Source: Microscillaceae bacterium
GTDB lineage: Bacteria; Bacteroidota; Bacteroidia; Cytophagales; Microscillaceae
DNA length: 39,032 nucleotides
Assembly (NCBI GenBank): GCA_012031215.1
Contig: JAAUUB010000013.1
Span: 1 to 39,032, forward strand
Direction: 5' to 3'
How positions within the stretch are numbered: the first letter of the stretch is position 1; each line of letters starts with the position of its first letter. The notes below the pieces were generated by a model. It saw only the letters and a list, made by a program, of their open reading frames with translations, did not search any database and was not told the DNA's origin. Below are positions 9,901-19,540 of this stretch, one piece after another. The position numbers and the translations under genes are program-made.

Positions 9901-11638
9901 TTTGAGTATGAAGTCACACTGAATGGGGAAATCCATTACATGCAAAAGCTGATTAATCCTATTTTTGAGCAGGGCCAGGTAGTGGGGGCTTCGGCTTTTG
10001 TGCGCAACATCACCCAAACCAAGCGGGCACAAGCCGAGCTTCAAAAAGCCAAGCAAGTGGCCGAAGAAGCCGACCTGGCCAAGTCGCGCTTTCTTTCCAC
10101 GATGAGCCACGAAATGCGCACCTCGCTCAATGCCGTAATTGGGCTTACGCACCTGCTCCTCCAAGAGCAACCCAAAGACGAGCAAAAAGAAAATTTACAA
10201 ACCCTTTTGTTCTCTGCCGAAAATCTGCGCGCGCTTATCAATGATATCTTAGATTTTAACAAGATTGAAGCGGGGGCCTTGCAGTTGGAGCGCATAGTCT
10301 TTGACCTGCCGGCTTTGCTTCAGTCTTTGCATAAATCTTTTTTGCCCCGTAGCAAGGAAAAAAACATTCAGTTCATCCTTCTTTTGGACAAACAATTGCC
10401 CCGGCTTGTGATAGGAGACCCCGTCCGTCTGAGCCAGGTCCTCAATAATTTGATAAGCAATGCCCTTAAATTTACCTCCGACGGCAAGGTTATCTTGGAA
10501 GTGCAAGTGGATAGCATCCTCTTGGAAAAGGCCCGGTTAGTTTTTTTGGTTACGGATACTGGCATTGGCATCGAGGCCGATAAACTAGATTATATTTTTG
10601 AAAGCTTTACCCAAGCCGACCCTGATACGACCCGCAAATTCGGCGGCACGGGCCTGGGGCTGGCCATCACCAAAAAAATTATTGAACTACACGAAAGCAA
10701 GATTGAAGTAGAAAGTCAACCCGGAAAAGGCTCTGTTTTCCGGTTTTGGATTGAGTTTTTATTGCCTTCGGCAGCCGCTAGGCAGGAAAAAACCGGGGCA
10801 GGATACTCAGGATAGCCAGCCTTTTCAAAGCTTACAGGGCCTCCGGGTTTTATTGGTAGAGGACATTTTGGTGAATCGCTTTTTGGCCGAAAAATTTTTG
10901 AAAAAATGGGAAGTGAAGGTGCAATTTGCTGAAAACGGCTACGAAGCCCTTGAGCTTTTTAAAAAACAGCCTCAGGGCTTTGATTTAATCCTGATGGACC
11001 TACAGCTCCCGCTCCTGAATGGCTACGAAACCGCGGAGGCCATTCGTCAATTGCCGCTTGATTCGGCCCATACCATCCCCATTGTGGCCCTTACGGCCTC
11101 CACCCTGGCCGAAGTGAAGGAAAGAATTCAGGCCGCCGGAATGAACGATTTTCTTTCCAAGCCGTTTAATCCCAAAGAGTTTTACAATTGCCTGCAAAAG
11201 TATGCCCAAGCTTTGACCTTCCAACCTTTTACCAAACCATCAAGCCCTATACCATCTTCTATAAACCTTGATCCTGATGTAGCCATGAACCACCAAATCT
11301 ACCTTCAAAATATCATAGAACTGACAGGCGAAGACCTGGCATACCGGCGTGAGCTTTTGCAACTTTACATCCAACTGCTGGAAAACCTGCGGCGCAATTA
11401 TGCCGAATTTCTCAAAAATCCTGCCCCCGAACGCCTTCAAACAGAAATTCACCGTGCCCACCCTTCTCTCATCACCCTACAGCTCGATACGCTGGTGGAA
11501 CTCCTTAGACAGGGACAGGTCTTGCTCAAAGAAAGCCCGCTCCCGATGGTTGCTATACAGGCCTCGATAGAGAAGGTTGATAAAATGTGTCGGGAGGTAA
11601 TACAAGTCCTTGAGCAATATCGCCACAGTCTGGATTAG
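6964..11638 (+). CDS. Hybrid sensor histidine kinase, 7TMR-DISM / multi-PAS / HisKA / REC / Hpt-like (one frame break)
   Basis: About 1557 residues after repair. In order: signal peptide (to about 20), an extracellular 7TMR-DISMED2-like sensor domain (about 35-165), seven membrane segments (about 175-380), then roughly five PAS-type modules (about 410-1025, the clearest being GMWDWDVKSGAIYFSPSMH and DGIWLIDRHYRLVDFN). HisKA follows with phospho-acceptor His1049 in SHEMRT, HATPase_c with N box (NNLISNALKF), G1 (DTGIGI) and G2 (GGTGLGLAI), a receiver with Asp1345 (LILMDLQLP), and a C-terminal Hpt-like helical domain with HRAH. The frame breaks at the A6 run 10787-10792: removing one A gives QEKPGQDTQDSQPF and joins kinase to receiver. 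No response regulator gene is next to it. The ligand is unknown; the DISM domain suggests a carbohydrate-like signal. Confidence 0.9.
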
Positions 11639-11647
11639 TTTTTTTGG

Positions 11648-11655
11648 TAGCTTTG
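11648..11655 (+). promoter_or_regulatory. Candidate -7 element before the YiiX-like gene
   Basis: TAGCTTTG is an exact TAnnTTTG match and ends 22 nt before the ATG at 11678. It lies in the 39-nt gap after the kinase stop, so the hydrolase may have its own promoter. No clear -33 box was found. Confidence 0.4.
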
Positions 11656-11677
11656 CTGGATAATCAAGGCAAAAGGT

Positions 11678-12274
11678 ATGGAGCGTACCATTAATTTGCC
11701 CGAGATGCCCTTAGTTCCTTATCAAGAATTGGGCAATTGGGTACAAGATGGAGATATTTTGATGTATTCGGGTGAGGACGAAATCTCCCAGCTCATTCGC
11801 TGGGCAACCCGCTCCCAATGGAGCCACGTGGGCATTTTGCTCAAAGTGGCCAGTGCCGATAACCGGCTTATGCTTCTTGAGAGTGTAGAAAATATGGGCG
11901 TACGTCTGATTCCGCTTTCCATTTATATCAAAAACATTGAGCGGGAGGAAGTAGAAGAAATGTATTATGCCCGACTGGTAGTGGCGCGTCATCAAATGCT
12001 CCACACCGATAAAATTTCCACGTTACTCAACTTTGGTTTAGAGCAAATCACCCGCCCTTACGACCGTGAAGAGATTCAGCGAATTATGCGCCGTATTGCC
12101 ACAGGAGAAGGAAAAATAGCCCGCGACAAGGCCTATATGTGCTCCGAATTGGTATATGAGTGCTTTTTGGCCGCTGGCATTGAAATTCCTTACAATCATC
12201 TGGGCTTCATCTCTCCCGAAGACATCTGGTGCGACCCAGCCATTGTGCCTATTGCCGAGATTGACCATTTGTGA
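11678..12274 (+). CDS. YiiX/YebB-like (permuted NlpC/P60) cysteine hydrolase
   Basis: A 198-residue cytoplasmic-looking protein (no signal peptide) of the permuted papain-like family that includes YiiX, YebB and poxvirus G6. The permuted catalytic order is visible: DGDILMYSGED, then the histidine in WSHVGILLKV, an acidic LLESVENMGVRLIP strand, and the nucleophile cysteine near the C-terminus in YMCSELVYECF. Family members are amidase- or lipid-acyl-linkage-directed hydrolases, but the substrate here is not known. It follows the kinase by 39 nt. Its 3' end faces a small minus-strand membrane protein gene. Confidence 0.85.
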   Translation: MERTINLPEMPLVPYQELGNWVQDGDILMYSGEDEISQLIRWATRSQWSHVGILLKVASADNRLMLLESVENMGVRLIPLSIYIKNIEREEVEEMYYARLVVARHQMLHTDKISTLLNFGLEQITRPYDREEIQRIMRRIATGEGKIARDKAYMCSELVYECFLAAGIEIPYNHLGFISPEDIWCDPAIVPIAEIDHL

Positions 12275-12286
12275 AAATCAAGTACT

Positions 12287-12336
12287 TAGGGGGCTGTTTT
12301 CCACTCTTAAGGAAAATTATTCCGGAAAAGCCCCCA
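12287..12336. terminator. Possible bidirectional hairpin between convergent genes
   Basis: GGGGGC-TG-TTTTCC (12289-12302) can pair with GGAAAA-GCCCCC (12324-12335) except for a small bulge. It lies in the 68-nt gap between two convergent genes. There is no clear T run on the plus strand, so its role as a terminator is uncertain. Confidence 0.4.
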
Positions 12337-12342
12337 AACCTC

Positions 12343-12519
12343 TTATTCTTTAATTTGCTTTTTGTTGCTGGCCATAATCACTTTATAGCCTACATACACA
12401 CCGGCACCAATCAAGGCCCATTTGATTACAAACCACAACATTCCCATCAGCTTGCCCACCACGCCAAAGCCCAGCAAAATGGCGGCTACTATCAAAATCG
12501 TTTTTAAAAGGTCATTCAT
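12343..12519 (-). CDS. Small membrane protein, 58 residues
   Basis: An open frame on the minus strand from ATG 12519 to TAA at 12343. It encodes MNDLLKTILIVAAILLGFG, a hydrophobic stretch continuing through KLMGMLWFVIKWALIGAGVY, and a basic tail ending in NKKQIKE. This predicts two short membrane helices, or one long re-entrant pair, with a positive C-terminus inside. It has a proper start, A/T-rich upstream sequence and a composition quite unlike a random frame. No known family is recognised with certainty. It is too short for most gene callers. Confidence 0.65.
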   Translation of the reverse strand: MNDLLKTILIVAAILLGFGVVGKLMGMLWFVIKWALIGAGVYVGYKVIMASNKKQIKE

Positions 12520-12693
12520 AAAGTTTTGTGTTTGATTCGTTCAAAATTAGTCAGAATTTTTCGAAGTCTATGTCCCTTTCTCAAACGTACAAGCCTGCAA
12601 AAAGTGAGGGCTAAAAAGAAATTTACATTTTATTAATCTAAAAAATTGGCATTTTTCCAAAGTTTAAGCCTTATTCGGCAAAATATCGGAACT

Positions 12694-13551
12694 ATGCGCT
12701 ACCTGCTATTTTGGCTTTGGGGGATGTTGTTGGCCCCGCCTGGCCTTTTGGCCCAAACCGACAATGCCCTCCTGAATCCCCGTGCCGTTGGCATGGGGCG
12801 GGTATCGGTCATCCTGGCCGATGAGGGGGCCGTATGGAGTAACTTGGCGGGCCTGACGGCAGTGGAGCAAGCCTCAATCCTGGGTACTTACGAAAATCGT
12901 TTTGACTTTTCGGCCTTCCAGACTTTTGCCCTGGGCGGGGTTTTGCCGTTTGCCTGGCCGGGGGCGGCGGGCCTGAGCCTCTCCCGTTTTGGGGATGGAC
13001 TATACAATGAGTTGAAAATTGGCCTGGGCTATGCCCATCAGCTTGATATGGTGAGCCTGGGTTTGAAAATCAACTACGTACAGGTGGCTCAACAAGACCT
13101 GGACAGCCGGGGCAGCTTTGCCTTTGAGCTGGGGGGGCTGGTCAATATCACGCCCCGCTTTGTGTTTGCCGCCCATATTTACAATTTTAACCAGGGCCAG
13201 TTGCGGGCCGAAAGCACCGAGAATGAAGCCCTGCCGGTGGTGATGCGGGCCGGAGTAGGCTACCAGTTTTCGGACAACCTGCTCCTGGGAGCCGAACTAG
13301 AAAAAGACCTTGACTTTCCGGCCAGTGTGCGGGTAGGGCTTGAATACCGAATTGCCAAGCCTTTTTGGGTGCGCACAGGCATTCGCACGGCCCCCTTTGA
13401 CGTGCACGGGGGGCTGGGCCTGCGCCACAAACGCTGGCTTTTTGACGGGGCCATCAGCACCCAAACCAATCTGGGGATTACTTTCCAGTTTTCGCTGGGC
13501 TATCGCTGGGGCCAATCACAAAAACGCCCAAAGAAAAATGCAGATGAATAA
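12694..13551 (+). CDS. PorV/PorQ-like outer-membrane barrel protein
   Basis: A 285-residue protein with a signal peptide ending in GLLAQ. It opens with the block typical of the PorV/PorQ group: NPRAVGMGRVSVILADEGAVWSN. Alternating strands follow to the end (LLLGAELEKDL, VRVGLEYRI, WVRTGIRTAP), and the C-terminus ends in aromatic barrel strands (GITFQFSLGYRW). PorV and PorQ are type IX secretion components, but the wider family includes many barrels of unknown role, so I do not assign a symbol. The start is the ATG at 12694 (MRYLLFWLW). Its stop overlaps the start of the next gene, suggesting translational coupling and joint function. Confidence 0.75.
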   Translation: MRYLLFWLWGMLLAPPGLLAQTDNALLNPRAVGMGRVSVILADEGAVWSNLAGLTAVEQASILGTYENRFDFSAFQTFALGGVLPFAWPGAAGLSLSRFGDGLYNELKIGLGYAHQLDMVSLGLKINYVQVAQQDLDSRGSFAFELGGLVNITPRFVFAAHIYNFNQGQLRAESTENEALPVVMRAGVGYQFSDNLLLGAELEKDLDFPASVRVGLEYRIAKPFWVRTGIRTAPFDVHGGLGLRHKRWLFDGAISTQTNLGITFQFSLGYRWGQSQKRPKKNADE

Positions 13552-15647
13552 AATAGGTCTTTGGCTGGGGCTGGGGTTCATATACCTGGCCTGGAGCTTG
13601 CCCGCCCAGGAGTATCCCCGCCGCGAGGTAGATTTGGATGAGTTTATTCTGGAGCTTTTCCCGGTGCAGGATGAAGACCTGGACTACGAAGAGATTTACG
13701 AGGCTTTGTTTCAATATTATCGTCAACCCCTCCATCTCAACCAGGCTACGCGGGAAGAATTGCAGTCCCTCTACGTACTTTCTGAACGCCAAATCAATGC
13801 CCTGCTGGCCCACCGCGAGCAGTTTGGCGATTTGGTAAGCATCTACGAACTCCAAACAATCCCTGATTTTGACCTGGGGACAATTTACAAGCTTTTGCCC
13901 TTTGCCCAAATTCGTGATACTGGCCGCAAATCATTGCCCCTCTGGAAACGCATCCTTGAAGAAGACAATAACTACCTCCTGCTCCGCTACGACCGGGTGC
14001 TGGAAACCCAGCGGGGCTTTACCGACCAGGCCACCCCTTCTACCACCTATCTGGGTTCGCCCGGACGTATTTATGCCCGGTTTCGGGTGAGCCATCCCCG
14101 CGATTTTAGCCTGGGCTTCACTCTGGAGAAAGACAATGGCGAACAACTCATCTGGGATGCCGAAACCCGCCGCTATCTGGCCGATTTCATCTCTTTTCAC
14201 GCCTATTTTGAGAATAAAGGCCGCTTTAAAAAAATTGCTTTGGGCGATTACCAGATTCAGGCGGGCCAGGGGCTGGTTTTGTCCGGGGGGCTTTGGGGTA
14301 GGCAAGGGGGCCGAAACGGTGCTCACCGTGCGCCGCAACCAACTCGGCATACGGCCTTACACCTCTTCGCTCGAGACGGGCTTTTTCCGGGGAGCTGCGG
14401 CCTCTTACGCACTTGGACCCCTGCAAATCACGGGTTTTTACTCCCGCGTCCGGCGCGACGGCACGCTGAGTGCCCCCACCGACAGCACCGAGGCCGAGTT
14501 TGAAGCCTTTATTGAGACCCTGCGCACGACTGGCTTTCATCGAACGGAAAGCGAAATTGGGGGCAAGGGCCGTTTTGTGGAGCAGACTTTGGGCGGCCAC
14601 CTGCTCTTTCAAAATAAAAACAAAGCCTTTCAGGCTGGGCTTACGGGGGTTTATACCCATTATAACTTGCCTTTTCAGCGCAACGTGCAAAGCCGCAAAG
14701 ACAGCATCGTGGATTTGTTTGAGTTTCGGGGGCAAACCAATTACAACCTCGGCCTGCACTTTAACTATCACTGGCAAAACTTTTCTTTTTTTGGGGAAGC
14801 GGCCCGCTCCAAAAGTGGCGGCCTGGGGGCTGTGGGCGGCCTGGTTGCCAGTCTGGCTCCCAATGTAGAGTTTGCCTATCTTATCCGGCATTACGACCGC
14901 GACTTTCACACATTCTTTGGTTCGGCCCTGGGCGAGGGTACACGCAACATCAATGAACAGGGCATGTATTGGGGGATTAAAATTACGCCCATTGTGCGCA
15001 AGCTCAAAATTGCGGCCTATTACGACCGCTTTCGTTTTCCCTGGCTGCGCTTTCGGGTAGATGCCCCCTCCGAAGGATATGAATGGCTGGGGCGCATCAC
15101 CTACTTTTTTTCGCGGGCTACCAACGTATATTTTCAATATCGCCACGAAGCCAAAGACCGCAACCTGAATACCGAGGAAAGCGAAACGGTTTTTCGCCCT
15201 GTTTCACGGGGCGACCGCCGCAATTTTCTATTTAACCTTGATTATCGGGCCAAGCGGTTTTTCCGGCTTCAGTCGCGGGTGCAGTTCAGCACTTTTGATT
15301 TTGCGGGAAGGCGTACTTCAGGACTGGCCTTGGTGCAAGACCTGGGCCTGGACCTGGGTCGGCTCAAACTGGATGTACGTTTTGCCCTTTTCGACACCGA
15401 AGATTTTGACAATCGCCAGTATGTCTATGAGCGCGATGTACTTTGGGCCTTTTCCATTCCGGCCTACAATGGGCAGGGCTTGCGGAGCTATGTACTGTTG
15501 CGCTATCAGCTTACCCGCAAACTGGACCTCTGGCTGCGCTATGCCCGCTTTGATTACCGCAACCAGGACACCATCAGTAGCAGTGGCGACCTCATTGAAG
15601 GCAATACCCGCTCCGAGCTAAAGGTGCAGGCACGGGTGAAGTTTTGA
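13544..15647 (+). CDS. Secreted helix-hairpin-helix plus beta-barrel protein (one frame break)
   Basis: About 700 residues after repair. A signal peptide (to about PAQEYP) is followed by two ComEA-like helix-hairpin-helix motifs: LNQATREELQSLYVLSERQINALLAHR and the GDLVSIYELQTIPDFD repeat. The remaining 500 residues are rich in alternating aromatic strands such as RFRVSHPRDFSLGFTLEKD and LWLRYARFDYRN, and look like an outer-membrane barrel. The frame breaks in the G6 run at 14285-14290; one G fewer joins GLVLSGG to FGVGKGAETVLTV. The start at 13544 overlaps the barrel gene upstream by 8 nt. Helix-hairpin-helix domains usually bind DNA, so a surface DNA role is possible but not shown. Confidence 0.82.
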
Positions 15648-15899
15648 AATCTTTCAAAATTGACAACAAAAAAATTTAAAAATGTCTGCCCACTTGAGGT
15701 ATAAATATCTAAGCACCCCAAATAGGAGGAACCCGAGAAGTATTGATTGATTTTTGCGCTAATTCAACTCTTTAGCTTTCCAAATCAAAGTAAAACCTGC
15801 TGAATGACTGGCTCTATTTGGGTGTAAACGCCCCCGCCCACACCAAGACATCGTCCGCAAACTGATAGGGGAATTGCCTCTCCCCTGGCCAGTATTTTC

Positions 15900-16388
15900 T
15901 CAGTTGCTTTCGCGATACAAAAACAAGTACGATTGTCCGCCTTCTACGATGGCCCCATTTTTTTTGCTCACCAATACCACATTCAGGTCTATCTCTCGGT
16001 TGGGCAGGGCCGAAAAAATATTGCCCGAACTCACCCACTCAAAAGTAGTGGTATCGCGCTCCAGCACCACATTGTTGATAAAAGTATTGTCGGTGTGGTT
16101 GTAAAGCAATACCCGGCAGGTATCTTCATCCACCTGAGCCCGCATCCGGGAAACAAATACGATCGAATCTACTTCTAAGTAATTGCGCTTGTCGAAGCGG
16201 ATAAGGTCAAACTGCCCATCGGCAAAAACAGTATCCTGGCTGGGCGTGGTGATGAGGGCCGTGCCCAGGGGCAGGCGTAGCTGTCGGTCAAAACCACCAT
16301 CCTGGCCCGGGGGGCCTACTTCATTGATGGTGCATTGGCACAAAAATAAACCCAGGGCCAATACCCAGGCCCGGTATGGATGCGACAT
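15900..16388 (-). CDS. Putative lipoprotein with a collagen-like start
   Basis: A 162-residue protein with a short signal sequence and a lipobox-like LCQC, after which comes TINEVGPPGQDGG, a short collagen-like GPPGxxG motif. This start is typical of a group of Bacteroidota lipoproteins with an N-terminal GPxGPxG linker. The rest is predicted beta-rich (DLIRFDKRNYLEVDSIVFVSRM, TCRVLLYNHTDNT) with no recognised domain. It probably sits on the outer membrane facing the periplasm or surface. It is the last gene of a minus-strand group and is 66 nt after the DUF2141 gene. Between it and the helix-hairpin-helix gene is about 250 bp in which I see nothing. Confidence 0.7.
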   Translation of the reverse strand: MSHPYRAWVLALGLFLCQCTINEVGPPGQDGGFDRQLRLPLGTALITTPSQDTVFADGQFDLIRFDKRNYLEVDSIVFVSRMRAQVDEDTCRVLLYNHTDNTFINNVVLERDTTTFEWVSSGNIFSALPNREIDLNVVLVSKKNGAIVEGGQSYLFLYRESN

Positions 16389-16453
16389 ATTTGAATCTTT
16401 TTCTGGCGCAAATATTGGGAAAATTGCCCAGATTGCCTAATCTTTTGCCCGGC

Positions 16454-16894
16454 TCACCAATAGACCATCTGAATATCTGCTTGCACCTGGCCCGATTGGT
16501 GCGAAAAGCGGGCTTTCTCAAAGCTGGGTGGACCAAAACTACCTTTGGCATTGTTTGAAAATCCATAGCCTTCTTTGGGAATCCCCATCAGGGTTTTATC
16601 CAGCTTTTGGTTTTCATTTTCATCATGAAAACACACGGCGGCATACTCACCATAGGGTAGGTCTTGGATATTCAGGCGAGCCACGCCATTTTTGATGATA
16701 AGCATTTCTTTGCGCACGGCTTTTTCTATTTTCATATAGGAGGCGGCGGAGCTGTAGAGGGCCAGCATTACTTTTCCTTGGTCCGACTGGCAAGCTTTGA
16801 TGCGGAGCTGAAGAGGGCCTTTGTTGAAGGTGCTGGCCGTCAGAAAAAAAGTGAGCCCGAGCAAAAGAGCGAAGTTCAAATGTCTTGCTTGCAT
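16454..16894 (-). CDS. DUF2141 domain protein, secreted
   Basis: A 146-residue protein starting at ATG 16894 (MQARHLNFALLLG) with a signal peptide cut near TAST. The DUF2141 pattern is clear: QGKVMLALYSSAASYMK, the VARLNIQDLPYGEYAAVCFHDENENQKLD block, and a GFSNNAKGSFGPPSFEKARF end. The DENENQKLD loop resembles a metal-binding turn and the fold is an Ig-like sandwich. The function is unknown, and these proteins are found mostly in Bacteroidota and Proteobacteria. It is followed 66 nt later by a lipoprotein gene on the same strand. Confidence 0.88.
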   Translation of the reverse strand: MQARHLNFALLLGLTFFLTASTFNKGPLQLRIKACQSDQGKVMLALYSSAASYMKIEKAVRKEMLIIKNGVARLNIQDLPYGEYAAVCFHDENENQKLDKTLMGIPKEGYGFSNNAKGSFGPPSFEKARFSHQSGQVQADIQMVYW

Positions 16895-16964
16895 ACAAAG
16901 AATTTTTAAACTAAATATACGCACACTTTCTCACAGGGTTGGTTTTGCGCAATTGTTTCTTGGC

Positions 16965-18107
16965 TCAGGGAAGTTTGGCGTAGGTATTTATCCAGCGGTC
17001 GGGCACTTCACCCTGGCCGGCAGCCTGGTAGTCGCGATAGCTACAGGGCACAATCATGGCTTCGGCCGGAGTGTTACCCTCACGTGGAGGATAGGGAACT
17101 TCCATCCACCACTTTTGGGTAGTCCGGTGTTTATAGAAAACCATCTGGCTGGGATGGTCCAGGTCAGAAACCACATATTTCATAAATGCCTGCGAGTGAA
17201 AATCTTTGACTCTTACTCTTTGGTAATAGCCTTCCGTGAAGTACCATAGCATCAGGGCTACGAGCGAAGCCGTTTTGTGGCGCTCATCCCATTCGGGGTG
17301 CAATTCATAGATGCCCAAAGAGGCCATTTCTTCATTTTGCCCCGCAAACCAGCACAACTGGCAGATTTCTTCAGCACTCAGGCCCAGCAAAGAAGCCTGG
17401 GGGTGGGCGGGGGCATCCTGCATGCGGACGGCTCGCAAATCAATACTGAGCATGTGGGCCTGCCGCAGAATGGGTTCCATTTCGGCAATATCTTGCCGGA
17501 TTTGGCCAGCGCTATAGGCTTCATAATAAAAAGCCCCGAGCATCTCCCGGGCGGAGGGGTGGTTGAGATGTGGCTGGTGGCCAAGGTGGTGAAAATTAAA
17601 GAGATGGCTAGGTTTTTGGGTCAGGATTTGACGCAAATGCCTTTCCGAGGGGGGTAAGAGTTCGGATGAGCTTACATCTATGCGGGCATCCACACAAACA
17701 AGGTTCATCTTTTCGGGCTGGCAGGCAAAGGCCATAAACTGGGCATAATCGTGGGCGTGGTTACCCCCCACTATGAGCGGAACGACCTGATGTTGCCACA
17801 AGGCTTCGCATACTTGCCGAAGCACTTCCTGGGTTGCTTCTTCGCTGGCCTGGGCCTTGAGATTGCCCAAATCTACAATCAGATAAGCCCCTTTGCCTTT
17901 TTGAAATTGATACAATTGCTGACGCACAGTGTCGGCGGGGTATTGCCCGGAGGAGGCATTGGGCAGGCCCAGCAGGGCGAGGTGTTTTCGCTTCCAGGCG
18001 GGAAAACGATTGCGGAAGATTTGTATGTACTGCCCCCATTGGCTAGTTTCAAGCGGGTGGCTGAATACACTTGCCTCCACTGGCAAAAAAAAATCAGCTA
18101 AATTCAT
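16965..18107 (-). CDS. Arginase/formimidoylglutamase-fold protein with altered metal site
   Basis: A 380-residue protein with the ureohydrolase fold, commonly named formimidoylglutamase in Bacteroidota. The usual motifs are present but changed. GGDH reads GGNHAH at the first site, DAHxD reads DARID at the second, and SxDxDxxDP reads SIDLRAVRMQD at the third. Thus one bridging His and at least one metal Asp are replaced by Arg, and a dinuclear manganese centre of the usual type seems unlikely. It has no histidine-utilisation genes next to it. The start is ATG 18107. A terminator lies between it and nqrF upstream, so it probably has its own promoter. Confidence 0.8.
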   Translation of the reverse strand: MNLADFFLPVEASVFSHPLETSQWGQYIQIFRNRFPAWKRKHLALLGLPNASSGQYPADTVRQQLYQFQKGKGAYLIVDLGNLKAQASEEATQEVLRQVCEALWQHQVVPLIVGGNHAHDYAQFMAFACQPEKMNLVCVDARIDVSSSELLPPSERHLRQILTQKPSHLFNFHHLGHQPHLNHPSAREMLGAFYYEAYSAGQIRQDIAEMEPILRQAHMLSIDLRAVRMQDAPAHPQASLLGLSAEEICQLCWFAGQNEEMASLGIYELHPEWDERHKTASLVALMLWYFTEGYYQRVRVKDFHSQAFMKYVVSDLDHPSQMVFYKHRTTQKWWMEVPYPPREGNTPAEAMIVPCSYRDYQAAGQGEVPDRWINTYAKLP

Positions 18108-18162
18108 ACTTTCTTTGCGCTACCTGGTAAGAAAATAAAAGCCCTTTCTGTTGAAAATGGCT

Positions 18163-18195
18163 CAAAAAAATACCATCCCCAAGCGGAATGGTATT
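18163..18195 (-). terminator. Intrinsic terminator after nqrF
   Basis: An 8-bp stem (AATACCAT and ATGGTATT, plus-strand 18169-18176 and 18188-18195) with an 11-nt loop is followed on the minus strand by a run of T's. It lies 31 nt past the nqrF stop. Confidence 0.85.
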
Positions 18196-18226
18196 GAGAA
18201 AGTCTAAAATCCTGTGGAATAAAGCA

Positions 18227-19540
18227 TCAACCTCCGAAATCGTCAAAGCGAATGTTTTCGTTGGGTACGCCCATTTCATCGAGCATCTTCAAAACCGCCG
18301 CATTCATCATAGGCGGACCACAGAGATAATATTCTATATCTTCTGGCTCGGGGTGTTTGCTGAGGTAATTTTCCATCAAAACCTGGTGGATAAACCCGAT
18401 AAAGCCTTCCCCTTCTTCGTCATTTAAGTCGGTCTTCACTTTCCAGCTATCCACCTCTTTGGCCATTTTCTCGTCGGAGAGGGCAATATAATAGCGGAAG
18501 TTTGGAAACTCGTTTTCAATAGCCCGAAAATGCTCCGTGTAGAACAATTCGCGACGGGAGCGACCTCCATACCAATAAGAAACTTTGCGGTTGGATTTTT
18601 CGGTGTGAAACAAGTGGAAGATGTGCGAACGCAAGGGAGCCATACCCGCTCCTCCTCCAATGTAAATCATCTCGCGCTGGGTAGGGTTGATGTGAAACTC
18701 ACCATAAGGGCCAGAGATGGTTACTTTGTCGCCGGGTTTGCAGGAAAAGACATAGGAAGAACAAACGCCCGGATTGACGGCCATCCAGCGGTTATTGGCC
18801 CGATCCCAGGGTGGGGTAGCAATACGGATATTGAGCATAATAATGTTGCCTTCGGCCGGGTGATTGGCCATAGAATAGGCCCGAAACTGTGGCTCATCAT
18901 TTTTCATTTTCAATTTCCACATATCAAACTTATCCCAGTCTTCGCGGAATTTTTCCGGGCCGCCGGGGTCGTCAGGATGGGGAGCAATGTCAAAATCTTT
19001 AAAATCTACTTCTATTTTGGGTACATCAATTTGAATGTAGCCCCCTGATTCGAAGTGGAGGGTTTCTCCGGGAGGGAGTTGTACGACAAACTCTTTGATG
19101 AACGTAGCCACGTTGTAGTTGGATACCACTTCGCAATCCCATTTTTTTATCCCAAAAATTTCTTCGGGAATGCGGATGTGCAGGTCTTGCTTCACTTTGA
19201 CCTGGCAGGCCAGTCGCACATTGTCTTTGCGCTCTTGGCGGCTGAGGTGGCCCACTTCGGTAGGCAGCACATCGCCCGCGCCAGATTCAATGATGCATTT
19301 ACACATCGCACAGGTTCCCCCACCGCCACAAGCCGAAGGCAAAAACATGCTTTCCTGGGCGAGGGTAGTGAGCAAGGTAGAACCCGCTGGCACCACCCGG
19401 GGATTGGCTTCGTCCCCATTGATAATGATTTTGACCGGGCCGCTCTGCACCAATTTGGATTGGGCAAAAAGCAACAGAACCACCAATAAGGCAATGATGA
19501 TGGTGAATGCCGCAACGCCCGATAAGAGGGTAAGGCTCAT
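18227..19540 (-). CDS. nqrF: Na+-translocating NADH:quinone reductase subunit F
   Basis: NqrF is the electron-input subunit of the Na+-pumping NADH:quinone oxidoreductase; it takes hydride from NADH to FAD and passes electrons to a 2Fe-2S centre. A 437-residue protein: one N-terminal membrane helix ([23 protein letters not shown]), a plant-type 2Fe-2S domain with Cys71, Cys77, Cys80 and Cys112 ([10 protein letters not shown] then LACQ), an FAD domain with RAYSMAN, and an NADH domain with [14 protein letters not shown] and YYLCGPPMM. The usual nqrABCDE genes are not next to it; upstream is a superoxide dismutase. The reading frame is intact. Confidence 0.95.
   Translation of the reverse strand: MSLTLLSGVAAFTIIIALLVVLLLFAQSKLVQSGPVKIIINGDEANPRVVPAGSTLLTTLAQESMFLPSACGGGGTCAMCKCIIESGAGDVLPTEVGHLSRQERKDNVRLACQVKVKQDLHIRIPEEIFGIKKWDCEVVSNYNVATFIKEFVVQLPPGETLHFESGGYIQIDVPKIEVDFKDFDIAPHPDDPGGPEKFREDWDKFDMWKLKMKNDEPQFRAYSMANHPAEGNIIMLNIRIATPPWDRANNRWMAVNPGVCSSYVFSCKPGDKVTISGPYGEFHINPTQREMIYIGGGAGMAPLRSHIFHLFHTEKSNRKVSYWYGGRSRRELFYTEHFRAIENEFPNFRYYIALSDEKMAKEVDSWKVKTDLNDEEGEGFIGFIHQVLMENYLSKHPEPEDIEYYLCGPPMMNAAVLKMLDEMGVPNENIRFDDFGG

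Noticed and set aside
3205-10792. Programmed frameshifting at the A6 runs in priA and the kinase
   Set aside because: The same window has eight breaks of the opposite sign in unrelated sequence contexts, so a common technical cause is simpler.
14226-15146. 306-codon open frame on the minus strand
   Set aside because: Antisense to the barrel part of the helix-hairpin-helix protein; no signal or domain.
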